A DNA stretch of 64,000 bases from Opisthorchis felineus. Taxonomy: Eukaryota > Platyhelminthes > Trematoda > Opisthorchiida > Opisthorchiidae. Position numbers and translations under genes: made by a program. Numbering within the stretch: the first letter of the stretch is position 1; every line of letters starts with the position of its first letter. Where the stretch lies: positions 1,250,969 through 1,314,968 of the forward strand of contig SJOL01001804.1 of assembly GCA_004794785.1 (NCBI GenBank), written 5' to 3'. Shown here in pieces: positions 38,301-50,300 of the stretch. The notes under the pieces are model-generated. The model was not told where the DNA came from and ran no database searches. It saw only the letters and a list, made by a program, of their open reading frames with translations.

Positions 38301-41300
38301 AGCCGAGTCAAGCTTTATGCATCGGTAGGTGGTGAATTTTCGGTGTTCACAGTACAAGCGGAGAAGTAACCAAAATGAATGGACTAGAATGTTTAAAAAC
38401 AGTTGGTTTAAGGAAAGGACGCAAGCGGGTGCGCCGAATAAAGTACCGTGGTAGATGGCTCTGGGAGAGCTTTCAGAAACGCTAAGAATTGTGTTGGGTC
38501 AAGAAGAATACTTCAAAATTTCGTATATCAGCTCGAATAAAACATGAGGTGATCTCTGTGGAACATTCAGTTGAGGATTATCATAAAAACAGGTTTAGCT
38601 GATACTCGGTTGAGCTTCCTGTTAACGACAAGTTAATACGCAGATGTGCACAATAAGGTTGACAGAAACTCGGGGACTACGCCTGTGTGCCTATGCTGCA
38701 CTCTCAACACAATTCTTATTCAACGATAAGGAGGAGTTGCGATGAGCGCAGCATTTGGTCCCACCTTACCTGACATTTTTATGAACAAACTCGAACATGA
38801 AGTTTTAAAATCAATTATAGGACGGTTACCAATTTACAAACGGCACGATGATATTTTTATCACTACTAAAATCCTGGAACTCCAAAGTCTTTAACATCGC
38901 TCTCAGTGCACTGCGTTGCATCGGGGAAGAGAAGTCTAATTGCAACTTTCAGTTTCTCGATGTTGCATTGACTGGAAACAAACATGTGCAGAATACTTAC
39001 ATGGTCTGGCCAGTACACTGGGTTCCACGAATATGTGGAGATGAAATACAAAGGAAACCTCGTAAGCTGTCTGGCCTACAGAGCCCGTAGAATCTGCACA
39101 TATCACAAGCTTGATCCTCCGCAGAGCAGCTCGTGCGGAGGAACTTGAGGTTACACCCAGTGGTGAGAAAAGCTCAACAGGCTTAATGAGCCGATGTTCA
39201 CTCAGCCACCATTTAAAAGTTATAAAGCTTCAGACGATGTGACCCGATGCCAGCCAAAAACGAGTGCTCAATGCAGCACAGCTGATGGTACACTTCAGCA
39301 ATGGCAGACCGCTCAATACGAACCTCAGGGCTGAACTAATGGCCCACAATTCCTCTATGGTTATGAATTATTTTTTTGCAAATGTGTAGCAGACTATGTG
39401 GATAGAAAGATACGGCACTTACCTAAAAGAATCGAGAAGCACTGACCAATTCGTCGAGTAGCCTAGGCGGCCAAACATGTGAGAAGTAATATTGCCAGTC
39501 ATCTGATCGATACAGATAATCGGACTAAACCGGTCGAGTGATGCAGGGCAACCCACTGAGTACCGAAACATTGGTCAAAGACCATTTGACAACGAATGCG
39601 CGAAACAGCCGAAGAGATTGCCATTCGTATAGCTGACCCCTATCTTTACCAGCAAAAGAGACGCATGAAAGCTCTGACATTGCCCTGGCCCACCAATCAA
39701 ACTTCCCCATCACTGAACAGATAGTGTCATTGTTTGCCTACGAATAATATAGCAGCAGTTTGTATTTTAACTTAGTTCTCTATTGCATCGCTGCATTTGT
39801 CTGATGAGACGGGAATGAAGACGACCGTTCGCAAACTTATGCGTTGCCTTATCGAATCCACGGGAATAGTGAAGGCAATCTGGAAACTGAAAAAAAACCT
39901 CAGAACTGCGGGATGGATAATCGATCAGAGGCACATTTGCAACAGATTCAGGATGAAGGAGAGGGAAAATACTTCATACAGGAAATTGCGAAGAATGTCC
40001 CCTCTGAAGAAAACCGGAGTTGGTGAGAAGTAACGAAGAGCTATGCCTGTTGTGGGAATTGTGCCGCATACGCACAGTGAGCTAGCCACGTGAGATAGAC
40101 AGTGTCATGGTCAAGTTCATTGCAAGAAGTTTTAGTAACTAGTCGCTATCAAGTCTTCCGAAGACATTTGTGTGGTCAAATAACAGTACTCTAACCACTC
40201 CACTCTGTAGCAAAAATAATGGATAGACGTTAAAGCGTCGAGAATAAGCCGAAAAAATCCGCAAGCGGGGAGGAAAGGTGGTAAAACATTCTTCCAATAG
40301 ACCGGGGACAACACACCGGGACCGAAATCTTCAGCAGGTGCATTAGTTCACCTTGAAGATTATTACGTAGGATGACCACCGAGGGAGTAAGAGTTGCTGG
40401 TTGAGGCACAGGGGAACAGCTGGAGGAATTCCAATTTAGTTTCTCGACATTAGCGCTTGCACTGGGCCTGTGGCCATGGCGTTGCTTTCAGATATGTCAC
40501 ATTACCGACCCATCGTATAGCCGTATAAGCTCGTTCTTCAACTATCTGGGACCACTTTGGATTGAGTGAAGACCTTTTAGGACCAAGAAAAACAGATTCA
40601 ACTGCACAGTATACACAAAACTGATACGCAGCCTTTGACATGTTTGCAATGTGATGAGGGCTTGGGTGGACAAACATAGAGCAGTGTGTGAAAGTAGAAC
40701 TGTTCATCAAGTTAACCAGGTTCTATAGTGAGTGGTCTCCCCTTCCAAACAATGTGAATAATCCAGATAGGTTAAGGAAGATTGCCCAGACTCTTCCCAA
40801 GCGATGGCTTCTCCATCCCTTAAAGACGTCCTGCAGTTGATTGAACCCATAGAGTTGTCTTTGCAGTAAACTTCAGAATGCGGGGTTACAATGCAGTGGT
40901 TTGACATACTAAGATCGTCAAATAATTGACTTGGGAATCGAAGTGTGTGAAAAGACGTGCTACACTGCACAAGGTAGGTGAAACGAAGTATCGAATTTGT
41001 TGAAATCACCTAAAGCCAAGCGTAAAAAATCAAAACGGAGATTCACGTTCGCGGAGTCACCGAACACTTCGATTTCTGTGGCTGAAAAATTGGGTGAATG
41101 GTAGATAGAAAATAATAATGATGATCGTCCGGCTGTAACACCCCTTCAGTGTCTAGCTGACATTTCACCCGATGGAAGCACGAGGGCTGGGATACTGTCA
41201 GGTTGCCCAAGAGCCGTCGAGATGCTGAGGTCGGGTTAGAACCACGGGCTTTCCGGTCAGTGAGTTCGCGCCTTAACCACTGAGCTATATCGAGCTCTGC

Positions 41301-44300
41301 AAGCCTCGACAAGAAACGTGTCTTGTTGTGAAGAACCACTTCATGGATTGTGCTAAAATCATGCAAGATCCTCTTGGATTTTCACCAGGTGTCTTATACA
41401 GGTGGGAATAATCTACAATTGTTGTGATGATTCGCCAAATGACCTATAATTCCAGACGTACTACTGTACTGTCAAAGTCTGAACACAGCCAGACTCTCTG
41501 GAACACGATAACGTCAACGACGTCCCCTTCGTCCTGAGGCAACACGGCTGACAAGTAACCGAATTTCCAGACAAACACGTGTAATTGTGGAAACTTGGAA
41601 TGGTGACTGAGTAGATAACATATGTGTAGAAAAGGTTTTCTACTTCAGCAAAAAGTAGGGCGGATTCCAAGTGTCCTTGAAATTGAACTATCAACGCTGA
41701 TGGGTGGGTTAGAAGAAATCTCATCAAGTCTTCGATTAAGGCGTGTGATCCGGTTCATTCCAAATTGCCAATAAGTGCAACGGCACAACGAGAATAATGG
41801 AAGATACCCAAGTGGACATTCAGTATCAGTGAACTGATTGCAGATCGCTCGTCATTCATACAATTCCGCTTAACTGCTGCAGAGCACTCGCCGGTATATG
41901 CACCATCAACTAGCTATTCTTAAAAAAACTTCTGACCGCCCAAAAATAATAAAGCAAAATGAACGACAACATTGTGAACTCTGAGGAAATGTGTCGGTGA
42001 AAACTCAGTAGAACTGAAACAAAAGAGACGGCAAATTAGAATGCGCCATAGAGGTACAGGCCAGCTGCAAACGATACCGCACCTATGTGAGACAGAAAAT
42101 CAAATAAAACCAATTAAATTTTCAGACTATCTATAGAACCGCTGGTTACTTATGCGTTTCATTATCCACCGAGGAATGCTGGTAGAAACGTGCACATGAC
42201 CACGACGTTCATCAACCCGCAATCGATCTTCTGGAGTATAGTTTGACCGAGACATGGTCTAACGTATTTCGGCTCGCTTGAAACTTTATAACATACAACG
42301 AGCCTGTGAACTCGTAAAACTGTGATCAAGCGATTCGGTTAACCAAAATAGTATATTTTTGGTCAATTTGGACTCGGAAGAGAAAAATTCATCATACCCA
42401 CCAGACGTCCCATCAAATCGAAGGAAAGAAAATTTTCTGCCGCGAAATACGTGCTCTGTTAGCGAGCTCAATTTTCAGTCCATAAGTGGGTACAACTCAC
42501 CCACTCAGATGCATCCACTTTACATGTGAACTAACGTCAAACAACATATTTGCCCTTCCTGGTCAGTAACCCCTTGAGACTAGCGTCAATTCCTGACTAT
42601 TGCAACTCCAAATTTCAAAAATTCAAGAAAAGCTGTCCATTGATAATGGAGTATATGGAAACCACTTCATGTGATGGTTTTGACTACTTTCAATTTACTA
42701 TGCAATCCACACTAGATGGCAATATGTATTGATCAGCCCGAGATAGCTCAGTGGTTAAGGCGCCGGCTTACGGACAGGAACGTCCGTGGTTCGAAGCCAA
42801 CCTCAGAATCTCGACTGCTCCTGTCTAGGCTTGGGCAACCTGGCGGTATTTCAGCCCTTGTGCTTCCTTCGGGTGGCATGGCAGCTAAGCACCGAAAACA
42901 TGCTACAGCTGAACGATTATCTTTTCTTATCTTTTTTTACTATTGATTAGCCCAACTGTTAGTCAAGGACGTGATACTCGGTCGAAATAACTTCAAAACC
43001 ATAGAAATAAAAGCGTGCCATCCCAATTTTTGTAATAAAAAAGAATTGTAGCAATAAGCTAACATGTATTCCCAACATTTCCACGGCATGCAGGTGTCCG
43101 TGTGAAATAAGCGTGTCTTCTACATCTGCCACATGATTTTGGCCTCAATATGCTTCATCAGGGAGGGCAACCATGTTGTCCCTCAACTTTTCTAACTCTA
43201 TTGAGAAAAGGCCTTGTAAACTACGGCCAATGCAAAACGGAACCCAAAGACCCATCGGTAAAAATAGCAATTTTCGTGCGGCTCCGCTTCGGAGAGACCA
43301 GGGCAGGTGGTCGGTTGAGAATGCGACCGCTCAACAGTCTCGTTGTACATCACGAGGCGCTACAATGAGCCTAAACAGTCACGCATGTCGGCATCGTCAA
43401 GCCACGAAAACGTTTGATGTTGTGGCGAAGATAGTCTGACCTTGAACTTACGTTACGCAGTACACGAACGCGGGTGTCTTGTCTTCAACACATCAGCAAT
43501 AGAAGTGGTAGTAAAATATCGACGTTGACAGTGCTTCAGTAAACAAAGGAAATCAGGTCAACAAAGCGAACCAAGGATACCAGCTCAATAACCAGAACAA
43601 CGTAGTAAGCGGAAAATATTGCAGGACTGTCTTCCTGGAACATATAGTAGAACCGGTAAGGCATGCAGTAAGTGTAAAACATTCCTTTCTAAAGCCTAAC
43701 TGAGTGCCTCCCTCGTACAAAGTTAGCTACTTGCACTGCAATTGCTTGCTCATTTTCGTAAATGGAGGGACACAAATACTATTGCAACAATGTCAACTCA
43801 CTAGGTCATGAAAGAACAATGAAGGAACGCAGATTTATGTGCGTGGTGCTCTATTGATAAAACAATAAACGGGCGCATTAAGATCGATCCATTCTAGCAC
43901 GCTTTTAGGAGTAGAGAACTTTAGAACCACCGAAATCTGAACCATACAAGGAATTAATACAATTAAAACAGAATCTGGATTCAAAGGGCAGATTAATCGG
44001 ACCGAAAGGTACAAACTCAAACAAACAAGCAGAACAGTAGAATCGGAAGAGTATAGAACGGGACAGGTGAAATAATGGGAACTGTTAAGAGAGGAACGGT
44101 GGCAATCGGTCAGTTCGACGCAGGAATATAGGCCACAAATTGTGAACGGATCAAGCGGAACAAAGAACTTAAATTGCTAAAAACGGAAGGCAGACAAGTA
44201 ACAAGTCAAACAACAGATCACAACGCAATACAGGTTACTGACGGGCTCCTGCGAGTAAGGTAACTTTAAAACCGCTGTGCATTCCGTTGAGGCGATAAAG

Positions 44301-47300
44301 ACGAGCAGGAATAGAAGGAATAGGCAACCAGTCACGCATTAACGATGTCTCCCCGAAGGGTGACGAAACGTTTGCAAACCATCCGCCAAATTTGGCGAGC
44401 GGATCAACAGGCATCTAAGGAGCAACCCACAGATCCAAAGGTGTTATTTCAACTTTTCTCATCTGAATGAAAAAATGTGCCATTTTAAGCTTGGTTGAGG
44501 AGGGGGGGGGGGTTGAAATGCGAACAGCTGGGACCAGTGGTACTCATACGTGTACAACTTAAAGACAGGCCAAACAAATCTTTCAGTAGGGTTTATAGGG
44601 AACGAAGAACGGGGAGCAGGATGGAAAAATTGGTAGCTTTCTTCTAGAATCAGAAGCGGTTCGAAATATCACAAACGGCAGTGAGTTCTGGACGTTGCCC
44701 AAGGATTTTGTTTTGTAAACGGATATTTTGTCTTGTGGAACGGATTTGGAAGTTATTTGTGAAAATGATGTCATCAAGAGGGCATTTGCGGGTATGCTAA
44801 ATAGTTCGCCGGAGTGCAAGAACACCAGTTTTGCCCATCAATATCATCCGACGCTAAAGTGTTTCGAATGCACAATCACCGAAATAGTTGCACCCGCTGG
44901 GATGAACAGCAGGGAACCACAAGGCACAAATAACACGAGTTGAAGCTTATCATCAGTCTTGGAAATGTACAAACTTCCGTGGACGTTAAAGGCTCCACAG
45001 TAAGTTCTCAGGATTTCCACAGGCAACACACCGTTGTCTACCTTGGTTATCAAATCTACATGATCGTTGAAAAATTCCCACTAGGCACCACGAGGTCCAA
45101 ATGTTTCCAAGGTGGTCGGATTGACTCGGTATCTGCGGAACCGCAAGCAAGATCACCGCAAATTCTCGAACACAGTGTAGAGGTTCTGTCAACAAGTGTA
45201 AGTCCTGTGGGTAGTTTACCAGTATGGTCTATGTTCTTCGTGCAAAGATAGGGGCGACCTCTTCTGTTTGAGATAAAACCCGAAGCCGGGTTTACAAAGA
45301 AGGCCATCGATGGAAGTGATCTATCTGGACAGTTTAAAAAAAAGTCAGCAACAGACTAATTCAGCCAAACCAAGCAGTTCAAATTCAGGTCCCATCAGTG
45401 CTCATAGCATCAGAACAGATCGACTGTTGCTGTCACGAAAGGAAGCCATCACATTCTGGAAGAAAGCATGCAAACCTTTCAGTAAGGTGAAGTTGCAGAA
45501 AAGGCAATAACATTCCCAATGGTGCTTGAGGTTCGGGATAGAATAAGGTGCAATCAATCATAAAAGAGAGAAAACATTATTCGTAGCTGGGAAACTGATG
45601 CACTTGTTGAAACACATTTGATCAAAAGATAAACGCAGGTACAAACGTTCTGACCGATAAACTATGGGAACGGTTTTGAACAGTGTGCACAAAACAACCT
45701 GATGACAGTAACGGCAGTCAGCATGGGTTATGAAGATTGCATTACTGCAGTCGTTTTGCCGTTGACAGATGCGCCTTAGCATGCTAGTGCACGGCCCTCG
45801 AGGGGGGTAATCTAGCCTAACATCGTCTTAAGCGATCCTTTACACTGTGACTATCTCCCTAACAAGACTGAATATGCTCGATATTTTCGGGGTTACCATG
45901 GTGATGACAAAATGCATTACATAGAGTAGAGAGCTGCTATTTCCCCTGAAGACAAGTTGTGGACGCGAACAGTTATGGGAGAAAGATAGCTAGGTTTGTA
46001 ATTGTTCGGCTTGTTTTGAGGGACCTATAGGTGGGAGTTGCTCCATAATTTACCATGCAATTGTCGTTAAAGAGGAGCATGCAATGATTGCATTCCAAGT
46101 AGCTGATGGGATAATTTCTTGTTTGGATTCAGTAGAGTCTATCTTGTAATGAAACGACCTATAATCCAACTTCCGGACCCACGTGATATGGTTTACTACT
46201 CAATTGTCTATTTAACAGGAAGAGGTAGTATCCACAACTGAAAATATGGTGATGCCGAATGACTTATGATACTGCATTGGTATTCTAAAATGCCAACTAG
46301 CTATGTCCACTGGTCAGGAGGGCATGGCATCCATTACAAACACAACGCTTATTTAGAAGTGAGGAGTGTGTTGCGGAGTAAACGTTAAAACTGCTTGTTG
46401 GATTGAAAAGAAATGATAAAAAATTACCAAAGAATTCAGCCACTTCAGCATAGAACCGCCATGCAAATCACACTAAGTAACGCTGCGATCCTTGTTTCAA
46501 AAGATAAACAAAGTTCGATGTTTACTGAAATTAGCTGTACCAACTATCACGTTTTCCCACAGTTTAATGCCAACTGAACATACAAACAGGCATGCTAATG
46601 AGGCGTCATCATCTAGTATGAATTAAGGCGAGGCTGCCAGCAGTCTGCATCGAGGAGCTGCACCGTATACACACATTCCAATTGACCAAGTGGAGAACCT
46701 GGGGCAAAATCCTAGCTGGCCAACTGGTTGGCAGGTAACTATTCCAATGTATCGATCGGCGGATGGTCAGTGCACGAGTAAAACCATTAGCTGGGATTTA
46801 ACACATGGGCTAACAGGGAAAATTCGCCGAACGTAAACCTAACAGGGCTAGGATAGGCGCGAGAACTGAAATTGTACGCAGTCATCTGGGTTGTGAACCA
46901 AATGAACAGAAAAAAATACGGGTCATAAGTAACCACAAGTTTGGTTCAGCACGAAGAAACTAGCGTGATCGTTTATGGGTTCAGAGTTTCAGAAAATGAA
47001 CTGGGTCCGAACAGCCACTTATTGAGGAACTTTCGAGTGAAGACCTGCTCACGCTTCTGTCCCATTCTTGATGTGCTGCTTCATTCGTTTGTCTAACGAA
47101 AGTGGCTTTTCCTCTCCGCAGTAGGCCTGATTAGGCAGTTTGTTTATACAGAAGAGCTTGTGCAGATCGGCATTATCATAAAATATGATAAGAAAGCTCT
47201 GTATGTCTGAAAGACCAACCTGATAAACAACTGCTCCCCACTAGACAACACCGAGCCTCGCACAGACCAGGTGAAATTAGTCGTAAATGTACTCTTACAG

Positions 47301-50300
47301 GTACAGGAGACCTTTACATCGTCTCCTACCACCGGCCTCCTTTAACTTAGGGATCGACCTTGACGATGAGACAGTAGGAAAACAGAAGACGAGGAATGTC
47401 TGTCTCTCCGCTTGTTATGGATGCATTAGATATACCGACTAGTGTTTCCAGCAATTTCAATGAAAGTGAATTATGTAGCGTGGCTGAAACTTTCTCAGAC
47501 TAGCAACACCTTTCTCATTTAACATATGGTTAAATCCCGAACATCGTACACGTGAAGCTCAAAGACAACGAACCAGACTACTTCATAGTGTTAGTCACAA
47601 CCAGTCAAAATGGGCTTTTAGGCGAAGTGACAACGTGAAAGTAAGAAGGGACGGGTTTCAGATAACTGTGTCACTTCATCCAGGTAGTTATCGATGGGTC
47701 AGCCGTGTGTTATCTACTTACCGGCGTCAAGCGCGGTTTAACGAATCAGAAATCGATCATTTACAAGATCGGACACCTAAATCTAGCCTAGTTAATGCGA
47801 ATTTGTGTGTTATAGCACTAAACAAACTTCATGATTACTAACTGACATTCTGACCAGCTCTAGAGCAGTCCACAGCAAGTTCATTTGAAGAAAGCACAAA
47901 ACAAATCGCAGGAAATATAATCACATATACAAAACTCACATACTGGAAGCCATGTCAATAGTGGCCATGACCTGTGTGGTGCAGTACAACAAACTAGAAA
48001 AATTCCAACACAAATCGATATGCTGCCGTAGCTAGATATGCGAAGCTGCTAGTTTACAGTTGAGAGACAAGAAGAGTACTGTGGAACGGTGGGATGCTGT
48101 TCATCTCACGAAATGAGGGGTTGATAGTAATCTATGGGTTCACAAACCCTCCAGGGGCACACCTGCTACGCAGGCGATAGCAGGCCGAGAACGACAGATA
48201 TCGCTTGAGCCTTTCCCTACTATTTCAACGAATATTTTATCCGCTAGCTAGGGGTGGTAAACTCCTGCAAACCTGAACATGGTCTATACCACAGCTAGAC
48301 CTTGAACAGCACTACGACCGAAAGACTCATTTCAGCTCAGTCGTGAATATTACATCACCAGTGAAGAGAGTTTGAGGTTTAAATATAGGTTTTGTCCTGA
48401 AAGGCAAAGTTAACAGGCGGTAAAAAGCTGAGAGGCACTCGTTGTCGTTGGGGGTCATCAACATTAGGCACCCGATGACGCACAAGGGAATTCAAAACCG
48501 CAACATTCTGGATAGTTGGTTGACAGACCACCATTAGGCAGTAGGATGGCCGATCATCAGTGTCAACAGAATCTGTCCTACACTTTGTTGACCAGCTGTT
48601 CTTGAGCCTAAACCTCGGGCATTTAGGGTATGTTCGACCTAATTGCTCGAAGTTGCCTAGAAGAGTGTGGTTATGTACTGCTTTTAGATTGAACAGCGGT
48701 CGGCGAATGGCTTGGCTACGCTAGACTACATCGAAAACGATGCGAACATGCTTGCAGACGCTCTAAACCTCTAGCAGATGGAGGATCCAAGGAGTGAAAA
48801 TTCAGAATGTCCATAAGGCGAACAACCTGATAGGCTATTGATCACATGCAGATGAGTAGGGATGTTCTGTTCTGCGAAGGACATTGGAAAAAGGCTGATG
48901 GGAGGCCAAACAATTCACTCGACATTTAGTGTGCGCAGCTTTTCCGACGCCTTTAGAGACTGGAGTAGCCTACTGGGGATTATATTGCCCATTTACTCAG
49001 AGCAGAATGTTATCCAGTGCAGACTAGCTTCGACATATGTGGATTGACCCGGAATATAGGTAGTTGCAGAGTACAATCGAACCGACAAGTTAAAAATTTG
49101 CCCCCAGTAATCATGAAACCATCATCTACAGGATGCTGCGTAATGGCTCCAGTGCAACACTCATTTGTACCAGACATTCGAGTAGAGCTATACGCTCCCC
49201 AAGGGAGGGCCATGGAAAATGGACAGAATGAATTAGCTTTGTAAATTATTGCTGACGGTAGGCTGTTCGAAGCAGTGGCCTGTATTTGGTGTCGTCTGTC
49301 TTAGGGGGACTAGTGAATAAAATAAACCCCAGGTATCCCAGTGCCTTGTCGTGCAGTTGGCTCAGGTCCAGTAAATCTCTTTCGCTCCCCCTAGGGCTGC
49401 TGTGGATTCAAAATTCAATTCAATTCAATTTGTTAGCTATAAACCGTGTACCATAGGCAGCAGTGTAAACGGATACTGAAGTTAGACACTCGTAAGCTCA
49501 AATAACAAACAAACGAGTAGGAAAACCAGCGAACGAGGTGAGTACTGTAGTCAACGGAGGCCAGATTCAGATAAAGAGTCCACTGAGGAAGAACCAAATG
49601 GGTAAAACTGGAACTCCTCAACCCTTGTCAAGCGACAAACGGGAATAAATGGGGTTCGGGGGTACTAGCATGATGAGTACATGTTCGAATTAAATTTTTC
49701 CAGTTGGAGCGAACATATGCAAAACCGAATAAACTACTATAGTGGGCACGACTTACCATCAAATCACACAAGGCGCTACTACTCAATATCAAGACCTATG
49801 CGTTCCCAAAAACAGAAGGCAATTTTTTTAAAATAGCTAATGATTGTAGGCGACCATTGCCTAGATTAGGACACCACGGTAAAAGAATATAGCGTGACTG
49901 AACCGGCCCTATGAAAATTTCGCACGCCACACGGCGCACACGGCTATCTCTTGTGTGTTTCAAGGGAGGCAGGATAATGAATACGGAAGATGCATGACCA
50001 TATAGAGAGATACTTAAAAACGGGACAGGATTGTGAAAGTTTTTGACTGTTACTCTCAATGGGACAACTGGAATTGGCAATATATTGAAATATTGGTGGC
50101 TCGGGTGTGTTAACTGGTTGTAGATCAGGTGGCTGTTGATCTATTCGTCGAACTCGGCAATTCATTTGCAGACATTTCGTCATCAATCGGGGGAACATTA
50201 TCAGTGTGCTCATTGATGCAGTGCTCGTCGCCTGAGTCTGCCATTTGGGTGAACAGACTCAAAATGAGCATCTATGGTCGACTAATCCATTGAGCATTGA

